The notes beneath the pieces were generated by a model. The model made no database searches. It saw only the letters and a list, made by a program, of their open reading frames with translations, and was not told the origin of the DNA. DNA of 64,000 bases from Lysobacteraceae bacterium NML03-0222 (GTDB lineage: Bacteria; Pseudomonadota; Gammaproteobacteria; Xanthomonadales; Xanthomonadaceae), in assembly GCA_002798195.1 (NCBI GenBank), contig NWQM01000001.1, positions 248,001 to 312,000 on the forward strand. The letters run 5' to 3'. The stretch's first letter is position 1; each line of letters begins with the position of its first letter. Shown in pieces: positions 52,136-61,227 of the stretch. The position numbers and the translations under genes are program-made.

Positions 52136-52567
52136 ATGACCCGCCGCTATCGCAAGCGCAAACTCAAGGCCGAAATCAACGTCGTGCCGTATATCGACGT
52201 GATGCTGGTATTGCTGATCATCTTCATGGTGACCGCGCCGCTTTTGAATCTGGGCGTGGATGTGGAGCTGCCGCAATCGCAGGCCAAATCCATTCAGAAC
52301 AAGGAAGACCCGGTGGTGGTGAGTGTTGACCGCAGCGGCCGCACTTTCCTGACCATCCAGGGCGATGCCAACCGCGAAATGCCCTATCAGGAAATGCTCG
52401 CGCGCGTGGCGGCATTCGTGCGCCAGAACCCGCAGGTAGCGGTCTATGTGGCCGCCGACCAGAACGCCAGCTACCAGACCGTGTATGAGGTGCTGAGCGA
52501 CCTGCAAGGCGCAGGCGTGCCGCGCGTGGGGCTGATGAGTACACCCAAGGAGCGCGCCCGGCGATGA
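52136..52567 (+). CDS. tolR: Tol-Pal system protein TolR
   Basis: Stator partner of TolQ (ExbD family). 143 residues. After a basic N-terminus RRYRKRKLKAEINVVP comes the single membrane helix YIDVMLVLLIIFMVTAPLL, whose Asp is the proton site, then the periplasmic domain VELPQSQA... ending PRVGLMSTPKERARR. Overlaps tolA by four bases. Confidence 0.96.
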   Translation: MTRRYRKRKLKAEINVVPYIDVMLVLLIIFMVTAPLLNLGVDVELPQSQAKSIQNKEDPVVVSVDRSGRTFLTIQGDANREMPYQEMLARVAAFVRQNPQVAVYVAADQNASYQTVYEVLSDLQGAGVPRVGLMSTPKERARR

Positions 52568-53673
52568 GGGAGTCGCGCGCCGATACCGTACAGGCGGTGG
52601 TGCTGGCGGTTGTCCTGCACCTGTTGCTAGCTGCGCTGATATTCATCGGCTTTGGCTGGCTGCGCAAAACCGCCGAGCCTGCTGCCGGGGCGCCAGTGGT
52701 GGAAGCGGAAATGGTGGACGTGGGCGACTTGTCCGCACGCATGCAGCGCGTGCTGGCCAACCGCCAGGAAGCCGAAGCGGTGGTCGCTGAACCTGAGTCA
52801 GCGCCCTTGCCCGAGGCACTGGATGAGGCCGATGCCAGTGCGCCGCCACCGCCCGAGCCTGCCCCGCAAGCGCCGCTGATGCCGCCGCAACCGGCATCGC
52901 CACCGCCACAGGTCAAACCTGATACCCGCGAACAGGAAGAAGTGCGCCGTGAAGCGCTCAACCGCGAAAAACGCGAGCGTGAGCAGGAAGCGCGCCGCCG
53001 TCAGGAGCAAATCGAGCTGCAACGTCGTCAGGAGCAGCAGGCGGCTGAGCAAAAACGCCGTCAGGCCGAACAACAACAGGCACGCGAGCGTGCCGAGCGC
53101 GAAGCCCGCAGCAAGGCCGAGGCCGAAGCCAAGGCACGTACTGAACGTGAAACCCGCGCCCGTGCCGAGGCCGAGCAGCGCCGTCGTCGTGCTGAGGTAG
53201 AAGCTAAAGCCCGCACCGAGCGTGAGGCCAGAGCCAAGGCTGAGGCCGATGCCAAAGCCCGCGCTGACCGCGAAGCACGCGCCAAGGCGCTGGCCGAAGC
53301 GCGAGCGCAACAGCAGGCCGATGCCCAGGCGCGTGCGGCTGCGCGCAATGCCGGAGCAGGTGGAAATTCCGGTGCAGCGCAAGGGCAGGGGCGTGATACC
53401 CGGGGCGAGTGGCTGGCCTTGGTGGTGGGCGAGATTGAAAAACAATGGCGCCGTCCGGAAGAAGTCCCGCCTGGGCAACGCTGCCCCATCCGCATCCGCC
53501 TCTTGCCCGGGGGCGAGGTGCTTTCGGCCGAAGTGCAGGCCAGCTGCCCGTATAGCGAAGCCAATCGCCGCAGTGTGGAAGCAGCAGTAATGCGCGCCAG
53601 CCCGTTACCGCTGAAGGGCAACGAAAACCTGGCCATCCGTGACTTTGTGGTCAACTTCTATCCCTCGCGCTGA
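52564..53673 (+). CDS. tolA: Tol-Pal system protein TolA
   Basis: Links the inner-membrane motor to Pal. 369 residues. N-terminal membrane helix (about 11-32: VVLAVVLHLLLAALIFIGF), a Pro-rich segment, a long charged Ala/Arg/Glu helix (about 115-260, many AKAE/ARAE repeats), and a C-terminal domain starting near GEWLALVVGEIEKQWRRP with PIRIRLLPGGEVLSAEV and two Cys. The long helix accounts for the large antisense frame over this gene. Confidence 0.94.
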   Translation: MRESRADTVQAVVLAVVLHLLLAALIFIGFGWLRKTAEPAAGAPVVEAEMVDVGDLSARMQRVLANRQEAEAVVAEPESAPLPEALDEADASAPPPPEPAPQAPLMPPQPASPPPQVKPDTREQEEVRREALNREKREREQEARRRQEQIELQRRQEQQAAEQKRRQAEQQQARERAEREARSKAEAEAKARTERETRARAEAEQRRRRAEVEAKARTEREARAKAEADAKARADREARAKALAEARAQQQADAQARAAARNAGAGGNSGAAQGQGRDTRGEWLALVVGEIEKQWRRPEEVPPGQRCPIRIRLLPGGEVLSAEVQASCPYSEANRRSVEAAVMRASPLPLKGNENLAIRDFVVNFYPSR

Positions 53674-53753
53674 TGCCGATGCTGAATTGCCATTCATCAA
53701 GCCGCTGCAAGCGCGCTAATCTTTCCCGCGTCAATGACTGCGATTGCCGATTC

Positions 53754-55055
53754 ATGAAACTCAATACCGTTTTGATGAAACGCTTTTTGATGGCTGTTTT
53801 GCTGCTGTTTTACACCGGGCTTGGCTGGGCGCAGCAGGCCGAAGTCGATCTGGTCGGCGGCCGCGACTCGGCGACCTCGATCGCCGTGGTGCCGTTCGGT
53901 GGCGACAAGGGCGCGGAAATCGCCGCGATTGTCAGCGCGGACTTGGCGCGCTCCGGCCGCTTCCGGCCACTGCCCGAGCGTGACATGGTTGAGCGCCCGA
54001 CTGCGGCCAGTGAAGTCAACTACCCGTTCTGGCGAACCCTGGGGCAGGAATGGCTGCTGGTGGGACGGGTCAGTGGCGATTTGATCGTGCAGTACGAGCT
54101 GTTTGACCTTGCCAAGCAAGAGCGCGTGATTGGTCTGGTCAAGACCGGCCCGGCCACCTCGCTGCGCGATATCGCCCACCAGATTGCCGATGAAGTCTAT
54201 GAAAAAATCACCGGCACCCGTGGCGCGTTCTGGACGCGCGTGGCCTATGTGGCGGTCAATGGCCTTGGCAAGAATGCTCGCTACGCCATCATGGTGGCCG
54301 ATGCCGACGGCCATCGTGCGCGCACGGTCGCCAATTCCAACTTTCCGCTGATGTCGCCGGCCTGGAGCCCGGATGGCAAGCGCCTGGCCTATGTCAGCTT
54401 TGAAAGCGGCAACTCGGCCATTTATGTGCAAGACTTGGGCAGCGGCCAGCGCGAGCGTGTCGCCGGCTTTGCCGGCATCAACAGTGCGCCGGCATTTTCG
54501 CCCGATGGCCGCAAGCTCGCCATGACACTGTCCAAAAGCGGCAACCCGGAAATCTACGTGATGGACTTGGGCAGCCGTGCGTTGACGCAAATCACCCGCC
54601 AGTCCGGTATTGATACCAGTGCCAGCTGGAGCCATGACGGCGCGCATCTGTATTTCACTTCCGACCGTGGTGGCCGCCCACAGATTTATCGCGCCTCGGC
54701 CCATGGCGGTGGCGAAACCCGCGTCACTTTCCAGGGCGGCTATAACACCGATGCAGACATCTCTGCCGATGGCCAGAAAATGGTGATGGTGCAGGGCGGT
54801 GGCAACAGCTATCGCGTGGCGCTGATGGACAGCAGCCTTGGTAGCCCGCGCTGGAGCCTGATTTCTCCGGGCAGTCTGGATGAGGCGCCGAGCCTGGCGC
54901 CGAACGCGGCGATGGTGGTGTATGCCGGGCGTGCCGGCGCCGGCGGCGCCTTGTATGTTGTCTCGACTGATGGCAGGGTACGTGAGCGCCTGCCCGCTGC
55001 CGGTGCCGATATCCGTGACCCAGCTTGGTCGCCGTATCGTGAAGCTCGCCCCTGA
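53754..55055 (+). CDS. tolB: Tol-Pal system periplasmic beta-propeller TolB
   Basis: Periplasmic partner of Pal and TolA. 433 residues from ATG 53754, or 426 from ATG 53775 (MKRFLMAVLLLFYTG), which gives a cleaner signal peptide ending at GWAQ. The N-terminal domain (VDLVGGRDSATSIAVVPF) is followed by WD40-like propeller blades with repeats such as SPAWSPDGKRLAYVSF, APAFSPDGRKLAMTLS and DTSASWSHDGAHLYFT. The frame is open to the tolA stop but that extension has no signal. Confidence 0.96.
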   Translation: MKLNTVLMKRFLMAVLLLFYTGLGWAQQAEVDLVGGRDSATSIAVVPFGGDKGAEIAAIVSADLARSGRFRPLPERDMVERPTAASEVNYPFWRTLGQEWLLVGRVSGDLIVQYELFDLAKQERVIGLVKTGPATSLRDIAHQIADEVYEKITGTRGAFWTRVAYVAVNGLGKNARYAIMVADADGHRARTVANSNFPLMSPAWSPDGKRLAYVSFESGNSAIYVQDLGSGQRERVAGFAGINSAPAFSPDGRKLAMTLSKSGNPEIYVMDLGSRALTQITRQSGIDTSASWSHDGAHLYFTSDRGGRPQIYRASAHGGGETRVTFQGGYNTDADISADGQKMVMVQGGGNSYRVALMDSSLGSPRWSLISPGSLDEAPSLAPNAAMVVYAGRAGAGGALYVVSTDGRVRERLPAAGADIRDPAWSPYREARP

Positions 55056-55085
55056 TAGTTTCCAGCCCGTAAAGGAGTCAACCCG

Positions 55086-55631
55086 ATGTCCCAGCTCTCC
55101 CGTATCCTGATGGCCGCCGTGTTGTGTACTGGCGTTGTGGCTTGCAGCAAGAAAGTCAAGGACGCCCCGCCACCGGCGAGCGCCAACACAGGCGCTGCCA
55201 GCACCAGCACCAGCACTCAAGCCGATACCAGCCCCGCGCCTTACACCCCGGCACCGGGTGCCTACAGCATTGAAGACCTGAACCGCGATGCCTGCCTGCG
55301 TCAGCGTTCGCTGTATTTCGATCTGGACCGTGATGGTGTCAAGCCCGAATTCCAGAACCTGATTCTGTGCCACGCCAAGTATCTGCGCGACCGGCCGATG
55401 GCGCGGCTGACGCTGGAAGGCAATACCGATGAGCGCGGCAGCCAGGAATACAACTTGGGGCTGGGTGAGCGCCGTGCCAATGCCGTGGCGCAGGCCCTGC
55501 AGGCACAAGGCGCCAACCCGGCGCAGATCAGCGTGGTGAGCTTTGGCGAAGAACGCCCTGAGTGCCGTGAGTCCAATGAATCGTGCTGGTCGCAGAACCG
55601 CCGCGCTGATCTCAACTACACCGTGCCCTGA
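55086..55631 (+). CDS. pal: Peptidoglycan-associated lipoprotein Pal
   Basis: Outer-membrane lipoprotein binding the cell wall. 181 residues. Signal with lipobox TGVVACSKK (Cys20). A Ser/Thr/Ala/Pro-rich stretch leads to an OmpA-like domain: LYFDLDRDGVKPEFQ, LTLEGNTDERGSQEYNLGLG and RRADLNYTVP at the end. AAGGAG lies ten bases upstream of the ATG. Confidence 0.96.
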   Translation: MSQLSRILMAAVLCTGVVACSKKVKDAPPPASANTGAASTSTSTQADTSPAPYTPAPGAYSIEDLNRDACLRQRSLYFDLDRDGVKPEFQNLILCHAKYLRDRPMARLTLEGNTDERGSQEYNLGLGERRANAVAQALQAQGANPAQISVVSFGEERPECRESNESCWSQNRRADLNYTVP

Positions 55632-55636
55632 TCGCC

Positions 55637-56413
55637 ATGAAAAAGACGTATTCCCTGCTGCTTGCCAGCACCGTTGCGCTGCCTTTGCTGATGCCGTCCA
55701 CGGCCGATGCGCAGCGCCGCCCGAGCATCTCCGACCGCGTGACGGCACTGGAGCAGCAGGCGAATGCACCTTCGCCCGCGCTGGAGCTTCTGCGCCAGAT
55801 TGAGGAAATGCGCAGCGAAATCCGCGCCCTGCGCGCCCAGCTGGAGGAAGTCCAGCATCAGAACGAGCAGGCGGCCAACAGCGCGCGCACCCGTTATCTG
55901 GACGTCGATGCCCGCTTGCAACGACTGGAAAACTTAAGCCAGCCCACCGAAGTGGTGATGGATGAAAACGGCAATGCGGTTTCACAGGACGCAACGGAAG
56001 GGGGCGGAGCTGCTGCGCCTGCGACGCCGGCGACCCCTGACGAGCGCTCCAACTACGAAGCAGCGCTTTCGGCGCTGCGCGCCGGGCAATACGCCGACGC
56101 CGCACGGTTGTTCAGCGTGTTTTTGGACAAATACCCGAACGGCCCCTATGCCCCGAATGCGGTGTACTGGCTGGGCGAGAGCTATTACGTCACCGGCAAT
56201 TACGCCCTGGCGCTGGATGAGTTCAAAGCCCTGGTGCAGCGCTGGCCGCGTCATGACAAGGCGCCGGGCGGGCTTTTGAAAGTGGGCTTGTCGCAAATTG
56301 GCCTGAAACAACAGGCCGAAGGGCGCCGCACGCTTGAAGCCGTTGTCCAGCAATATCCCGGCACCGATGCTGCCCGCACCGCGCAGCAGCGCCTGCGCAA
56401 TCTGGGGAATTGA
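55637..56413 (+). CDS. cpoB: Cell division coordinator CpoB (YbgF)
   Basis: Periplasmic protein that coordinates PBP1b with Tol-Pal during constriction. 258 residues. Signal peptide ending STADAQ, an N-terminal trimerising coiled coil (ISDRVTALEQQANAP to RLQRLENL), a low-complexity linker, and TPR repeats (SNYEAALSALRAGQYADAAR, then YWLGESYYVTGNYALALDEF). Last gene of the Tol-Pal group. Confidence 0.95.
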   Translation: MKKTYSLLLASTVALPLLMPSTADAQRRPSISDRVTALEQQANAPSPALELLRQIEEMRSEIRALRAQLEEVQHQNEQAANSARTRYLDVDARLQRLENLSQPTEVVMDENGNAVSQDATEGGGAAAPATPATPDERSNYEAALSALRAGQYADAARLFSVFLDKYPNGPYAPNAVYWLGESYYVTGNYALALDEFKALVQRWPRHDKAPGGLLKVGLSQIGLKQQAEGRRTLEAVVQQYPGTDAARTAQQRLRNLGN

Positions 56414-56439
56414 TTTTCCCGACGCGATAAAATCTTTGC

Positions 56440-57117
56440 ATGAATCAAGTCAACTCCGAATCCGCCGCAATAGCGGCGGATCGTCTTCGTATCACCGAAA
56501 TTTTCTGCTCGCTGCAGGGCGAGTCGCGCAGTGTCGGCTGGCCGACGGTATTCGTGCGCCTGACCGGCTGCCCGCTGCGCTGCGGCTATTGCGATACCAC
56601 CTATTCTTTTCATGGCGGTCAGTGGCAGACGATTGACGATATCGTCGCCGAAGTGCGCAGCCACGGCGTGCGCCATGTCTGTGTCACCGGCGGTGAGCCG
56701 CTGGCGCAAAAGCGCTGCATCCCGTTGTTGCAAAAACTCTGCGATGCAGGCTTTGAAGTATCACTGGAAACTTCAGGTGCCATCGACATCAGCCCGGTGG
56801 ATAGCCGGGTGATTTGCGTGGTGGACGTCAAAACCCCGGGCTCGGGCGAAGCCTCCCGCAATCACTGGCCAAATCTTGCCCTGTTGCAGCCCAAGGATCA
56901 GGTGAAGTTCGTGATTTGCTCGCGTGATGATTACGACTGGTCACGCGCTGTGCTGCAGGAATATCGCCTGGCCGAGCGTTGTGAAGTGCTGTTCTCGCCA
57001 AGTTATGCGCAACTGCCGCCGCGCGAGCTGGCCGAGTGGATAATTGCAGACCGCCTGCCGGTGCGTTTCCAGATGCAATTGCATAAACAGCTTTGGGGTG
57101 AGGAGCAGGGACGATGA
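56440..57117 (+). CDS. queE: 7-carboxy-7-deazaguanine synthase QueE
   Basis: Radical SAM enzyme in queuosine synthesis that forms the deazaguanine ring. 225 residues. The cluster motif is GCPLRCGYCDTTY (CxxxCxxC), preceded by EIFCSLQGES, and the SAM site is VCVTGGEPLAQ. queC overlaps by four bases, giving a queEC unit after cpoB, as is frequent in this group. Confidence 0.96.
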   Translation: MNQVNSESAAIAADRLRITEIFCSLQGESRSVGWPTVFVRLTGCPLRCGYCDTTYSFHGGQWQTIDDIVAEVRSHGVRHVCVTGGEPLAQKRCIPLLQKLCDAGFEVSLETSGAIDISPVDSRVICVVDVKTPGSGEASRNHWPNLALLQPKDQVKFVICSRDDYDWSRAVLQEYRLAERCEVLFSPSYAQLPPRELAEWIIADRLPVRFQMQLHKQLWGEEQGR

Positions 57118-57812
57118 GTCAAACCGAAAAAAAACGCGCGGTGGTGCTGGTTTCCGGCGGCATGGATTCGGCCGTGGTCGCGGCCATCGCCCGAGCGCAG
57201 GGGTTTGAGGTTTATGCGCTTTCGGTGGCCTACGGTCAGCGGCACGAATCGGAACTGGCCGCAGCCGCCCGCGTGGCGGCCATGACCGGTGCTGTGGCAC
57301 ACAAGACGGTCAATATCGATTTGCGCAGCATTGGCGGCTCGGCGCTGACCGATGATATTTCCGTGCCCATCGACCAGGACGGTCACCAAATTGGCCAGGA
57401 CATTCCCAGCACCTATGTGCCGGCACGCAATACCATCATGCTGTCGGTGGCGCTGGGCTGGGCGGAAGTATTGGATGCCCGCGACATCTTCTGCGGGGTC
57501 AATGCGGTGGACTATTCCGGCTATCCCGACTGCCGTCCGGCCTTCATTGAAGCCTTCGAGCATCTGGCCAATCTGGCCACCAAGGCAGGCGTTGAAGGCA
57601 GTGGCTTTCGCATCCATGCCCCGCTGATGGCGATGGGCAAGGGCGAGATTGTGCAGCGTGGCGTGGCACTGGGGGTGGACTTCTCGCAAACCGTCAGTTG
57701 CTATCAGGCTGATAGCGAGGGACGCGCCTGCGGACACTGCGATGCCTGCGTTTTGCGCGCGCAAGGCTTCAAAGATGCAAAAATCTTGGACAACACCCGA
57801 TATCTTGTGTAA
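57114..57812 (+). CDS. queC: 7-cyano-7-deazaguanine synthase QueC
   Basis: Converts carboxydeazaguanine to preQ0 with ammonia and ATP. 232 residues. PP-loop VVLVSGGMDSAVV at the N-terminus and four zinc Cys near the end in SCYQADSEGRACGHCDACVL. The final codons overlap the promoter of tRNA-Lys: the TAA stop is the first half of the TAAGAT -10. Confidence 0.97.
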   Translation: MSQTEKKRAVVLVSGGMDSAVVAAIARAQGFEVYALSVAYGQRHESELAAAARVAAMTGAVAHKTVNIDLRSIGGSALTDDISVPIDQDGHQIGQDIPSTYVPARNTIMLSVALGWAEVLDARDIFCGVNAVDYSGYPDCRPAFIEAFEHLANLATKAGVEGSGFRIHAPLMAMGKGEIVQRGVALGVDFSQTVSCYQADSEGRACGHCDACVLRAQGFKDAKILDNTRYLV

Positions 57813-57815
57813 GAT
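57786..57815 (+). promoter_or_regulatory. Promoter for tRNA-Lys inside the queC 3' end
   Basis: TTGGAC (57786-57791), 18 bases, TAAGAT (57810-57815). The start would be near 57822, 24 bases before the tRNA. Confidence 0.6.
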
Positions 57816-57845
57816 GCGCAGCCCGGCCAAGGCCGGAACCCCCAA

Positions 57846-57921
57846 GGGCCGTTAGCTCAGTCGGTAGAGCAGCTGACTTTTAATCAGTTGGTCGATGGTT
57901 CGAATCCATCACGGCCCACCA
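57846..57921 (+). tRNA. tRNA-Lys (anticodon TTT)
   Basis: Acceptor GGGCCGT pairs with ACGGCCC, the anticodon loop CTTTTAA holds TTT at 57879-57881, and the T arm is GGTTCGAATCC. 76 nt with encoded CCA. Confidence 0.97.
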
Positions 57922-57930
57922 TACAAAACA

Positions 57931-57960
57931 AAGGCTTGCGATTGCTCGCAAGCCTTCTTC
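57931..57960. terminator. Hairpin terminator after tRNA-Lys
   Basis: GGCTTGCGA and TCGCAAGCC pair perfectly around TTGC, followed by TTCTTC. A-rich sequence precedes it, so it may also work for tilS on the other strand. Confidence 0.72.
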
Positions 57961-58030
57961 ATGTCCGCTGTGGCAGGTGATCATCTGCTCTCGGGGCGGG
58001 GCGAGTTTGTGCAACAGGCGTTGATAGTGA

Positions 58031-59413
58031 CTAAGTCGCTCGCTCTGCCTGAGGCCGATAAAGGCAGTCTTCTGCTGCATGGTTCCATTGGGTAGGGATA
58101 TATAGGCTCAGGCGAGCCTGGTGTTGCGCGAGCCAGGCTTCAAGCGCTGCCGAATGCAGCTCGCCATGCGCCAATAGCTGCCCGGTTTGCGTATCGACCA
58201 GCAATGGCCAGGCGCGGCGCAGCCAAGGGGCGATTTGTCGCTCTTGCAGGGCGTGCTTCAAAAGATGATGATGCGCTCTGCCGGGCAGGCGGATTTTTTC
58301 ACCGCCGCGTCTTGCATGTACCTGCAATGGGACAGTGAAGCCTGCTGCGCCTTCAAGCTGCCAGCAAAGCCCGTTGGGCAGCCGTAATGGGCTGCGGCCA
58401 TCCCAGAGGGCCTGAAAATCATCAGGTAGTGGCGCGATGCCGGGGTCGGGGTAGAGCGTATCGCGCCAGCGCAGCAAACGGACATCTCCCCAGCGCAGCT
58501 CGCTTTGGCGGTCATCTGCGGGTTTGGCCAGTTCTGTTTGCAGCCAGCGGCTGGCACGGCCGGGCAGGGGCGGCAGTCCTTGCTGCCTGACCCAGTGGCG
58601 GAATACGCGCGTGGCTCGGGCAGGGGGTAGCTGACGCAGCTTGTCCAGTGCCAGTGTTGCCGAGGGCGTGGCAGTCTCCAGTGCGGCCTCGTCATCGGCC
58701 TGCAACAGGCTCACCGCTTCGGCTTGCAAGTGCGCGCACTGGGCGATATTGCGGGCGGCTTCGGGCTGGCGCTGTTGCAGGCGCGGCATGATTTCCCGGC
58801 GCAACCAGTTACGCTCAAAGCGTGCATCATGATTGGATGGGTCGTCTATCCATGCGATGCCGTTTTCTTGTGCACAGGTCAGGAGTTGTGCGCGACTTAT
58901 TGCAAGCAAGGGACGCCAAAGTATGCCGGGGGCAAAGCTGCGCCACGGACGCATCGCGGCAAGCCCGTCTGGGCCGGCGCCACGCAGCACGCGCAGCAGG
59001 AAGGTTTCGGCTTGGTCATCCAAGTGATGTGCCAACACCAGGCACTCTCCAGCCTCAAGATGGCGGGCGAATGCTGCATGGCGTGCGCGGCGGGCGGCCG
59101 CCTCCAGCCCATCGCCGCGACTCTCAACGTGCACGCGCTCGATGATCAGCGGCACGCCCAGTCGCTGGCATTGCTGCTGGCAGTGCTGTGCCCAGTCATC
59201 CGCCTGGGCTTGCAAGCCGTGATGGACATGGATGGCGCGCAATTGCCAGCCTGGCATCTTTGCCAACAGATGCAGCAGCACCGAGGAGTCCAGCCCGCCG
59301 CTGTAACCTAGCAGCAGCCGCTGTGGCGGCTCGGGCAACAGCGCGGCGCTTTGGCTGATGGCCTTGGCAAGGCGCTGTTGCCCGCAGGTAGCGTGTGACT
59401 CAGGCGTAGGCAC
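58031..59413 (-). CDS. tilS: tRNA(Ile)-lysidine synthase TilS
   Basis: Modifies C34 of the AUA-reading tRNA-Ile to lysidine. PP-loop LLLGYSGGLDSSVLLHLL near the N-terminus, then IHVHHGLQAQADDW, LAHHLDDQAETFLLR and WIDDPSN; C-terminal TilS domains follow. No ATG is available. GTG 59413 gives 460 residues and overlaps the accA stop by 14 bases; TTG 59446 is the other choice. Lies downstream of accA on the same strand, a conserved arrangement. Confidence 0.94.
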   Translation of the reverse strand: MPTPESHATCGQQRLAKAISQSAALLPEPPQRLLLGYSGGLDSSVLLHLLAKMPGWQLRAIHVHHGLQAQADDWAQHCQQQCQRLGVPLIIERVHVESRGDGLEAAARRARHAAFARHLEAGECLVLAHHLDDQAETFLLRVLRGAGPDGLAAMRPWRSFAPGILWRPLLAISRAQLLTCAQENGIAWIDDPSNHDARFERNWLRREIMPRLQQRQPEAARNIAQCAHLQAEAVSLLQADDEAALETATPSATLALDKLRQLPPARATRVFRHWVRQQGLPPLPGRASRWLQTELAKPADDRQSELRWGDVRLLRWRDTLYPDPGIAPLPDDFQALWDGRSPLRLPNGLCWQLEGAAGFTVPLQVHARRGGEKIRLPGRAHHHLLKHALQERQIAPWLRRAWPLLVDTQTGQLLAHGELHSAALEAWLAQHQARLSLYIPTQWNHAAEDCLYRPQAERAT

Positions 59414-60353
59414 CGTAGCTGCGCAGGCGCTGGTAACGGCGCTCAAGGCGCTCGTCTGCGGGCAGTTTTTCCAGCGCCTCGATCTGGCGCATGATGACCG
59501 CTTTCAGGCGCTTGCCCATTTGCCGCGGATTGCGATGCGCACCGCCAATTGGCTCGCGCACTACCTTGTCCACCAGTCCCAGCTGCTTCAGGCGTTTGGC
59601 GGTAATGCCCATTTGCTCGGCAGCGTCCTTGGCCTTGGCGGCATCCTTCCACAGAATCGATGCGCAGCCTTCGGGTGAAATCACCGAATAAGTGCCGTAT
59701 TCGAGGATATTGGTGACATCGCCCACGCCAATGGCGAGCGCGCCGCCGGAGCCGCCTTCGCCAATCACATTGCAGACAATCGGCACTTTCAACTCGGCCA
59801 TTTCCAGCAGGTTGCGGGCAATCGCCTCGCTCTGGCCACGCTCTTCGGCGCCGATGCCGGGATACGCGCCGGGGGTGTCGATGAAGGTAATGATGGGCAG
59901 GCCAAAACGCTCGGCCATCTTCATCAGCCGCAGCGCCTTGCGATAACCCTCCGGGCGCGGCATGCCGAAGTTGCGGCGCACCTTGCTCTTGGTATCACGG
60001 CCTTTCTGGTGGCCGATAATCATCACGCTGCGACCATCAATGCGCGCCAGCCCGCCGACAATCGCCGCATCATCGGCAAAGGCGCGATCCCCGGCCAGCT
60101 CCTGGAACTCGCTGGTCATGATCTTGATGTAATCCTGGGTATAGGGGCGCAGCGGGTGGCGCGACATCTGCGAAATCTGCCACGGTGCAAGGTCGCGGAA
60201 AATCACCGCGGTGCGCTGGCGCAGCTTGTTCTGCAGGGCGTGGATTTCGTCTTCGACATCCACCGACTGGCTGTCGCTGGCATTGCGAAGGTCTTGCAAC
60301 TTGTTTTCCAGGTCGGCCAGCGGTTGCTCGAAATCGAGGTAATTGGGATTCAT
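59400..60353 (-). CDS. accA: Acetyl-CoA carboxylase carboxyltransferase subunit alpha
   Basis: Transfers carboxyl from biotin to acetyl-CoA, the first committed step of fatty acid synthesis. 317 residues from ATG 60353 (MNPNYLDFEQPLADLE). Conserved blocks: MSRHPLRPYTQDYI, IIGHQKGRDTKSKVRRNFGM, FIDTPGAYPGIGAEERGQSE, and GEGGSGGALAIGVGD. The accBC and accD genes are not here. Confidence 0.97.
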   Translation of the reverse strand: MNPNYLDFEQPLADLENKLQDLRNASDSQSVDVEDEIHALQNKLRQRTAVIFRDLAPWQISQMSRHPLRPYTQDYIKIMTSEFQELAGDRAFADDAAIVGGLARIDGRSVMIIGHQKGRDTKSKVRRNFGMPRPEGYRKALRLMKMAERFGLPIITFIDTPGAYPGIGAEERGQSEAIARNLLEMAELKVPIVCNVIGEGGSGGALAIGVGDVTNILEYGTYSVISPEGCASILWKDAAKAKDAAEQMGITAKRLKQLGLVDKVVREPIGGAHRNPRQMGKRLKAVIMRQIEALEKLPADERLERRYQRLRSYGAYA

Positions 60354-60492
60354 GCGCGGTGCTGCCTGCGGCATCAGTGGGGAGGCGATTTTAGCCGATG
60401 GGGGTGGCTTGCTCCCATCAGTGGCGTATGGAAGCTGGGTAAGCGTGTTTTTTAATTGAATATCGGCTAAAGCGATCAGCCTGCTTCGGTCA

Positions 60493-61227
60493 TCAGGGCT
60501 GGTCAAGCTCAACCACCATGCCCGGTTCGGCCACGCGCATGCCAAGCTGGCGCAGGGTAGCGGCATCCTGGCTGCCGTAGTGGTAGAGCAGGCAGCGTTC
60601 GAGCAGGTCTTGCGGGTATTCGCGCAGCAAATCGTCAATGCCGCTGTGTGATGGATTGCCGTGCAGGGCACAGTCATGGGCAATCAGTTCGCCCTTGTCG
60701 GCGTACTTGCCCAGCATTTCCGGGATGGGGCGGGTGTCGCCAGTCCATACCAGGCTACCCGGCAGACGCAGGCCGAAGGCGCTGTCCGGCCAGTGATGGC
60801 GTACCGGAAATACCTCAAGGCGCCGCCCCAAATGCCAAAAATGCTCGCCTACGACAATCAACTGGAAGGCATCCCAAAAGTTGGCGCCACCTTCGGCCAG
60901 CACATTGGGGTATTCAGCCACCCGGCGCTGCAGCCAGGGCAGCACGCCGGTAGGGCAATAAATGCGTACCTTGCCACGCCGTGCTGGGTTGAAATAGCTG
61001 CCGATAAACAGCCGCTCAAGGCCGCTGACATGGTCAAGATGAGCATGGGTGATGAATACTGCATCCGGATAATCGCCATAACAGGCGATGAAGTCGCTCA
61101 AGCCCTCCGAGCCGCAGTCAATGGCAAGCCAGGGGCGCTGCTGATGCTCGATGGTCGCCATTGCATTGCCCAGTTCGGCCACTGCCGAAGCGCTGCCGAC
61201 ACCATGAAAACGCAAGCGCCAGCTCAT
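60493..61227 (-). CDS. MBL-fold metallo-hydrolase
   Basis: 244 residues, no signal peptide. The metal site is FITHAHLDHVSGLERL, with later ligands in PVRHHWPDSAFG, WTGDTRPIPEM and AHDCALH. The pattern resembles RNase Z/phosphodiesterase-like members more than glyoxalase II, but the substrate is unknown. Its start overlaps the kdkA stop (ATGA), so the two are co-translated. Confidence 0.85.
   Translation of the reverse strand: MSWRLRFHGVGSASAVAELGNAMATIEHQQRPWLAIDCGSEGLSDFIACYGDYPDAVFITHAHLDHVSGLERLFIGSYFNPARRGKVRIYCPTGVLPWLQRRVAEYPNVLAEGGANFWDAFQLIVVGEHFWHLGRRLEVFPVRHHWPDSAFGLRLPGSLVWTGDTRPIPEMLGKYADKGELIAHDCALHGNPSHSGIDDLLREYPQDLLERCLLYHYGSQDAATLRQLGMRVAEPGMVVELDQP

Noticed and set aside
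53100..53340. Repeated AKA/ARAE-coding units in tolA considered as a DNA repeat array
   Set aside because: These are the normal helical repeats of the TolA stalk, not a CRISPR or satellite.
53697..56105. An 802-codon open frame antisense to tolA-3'/tolB-pal-cpoB
   Set aside because: It crosses several well-supported genes on the other strand and reads as low-complexity Gly/Ala/Arg sequence.
57895..58095. Open frame overlapping the 3' end of tRNA-Lys
   Set aside because: False translation of tRNA sequence (VRIHHGPP), no start support.
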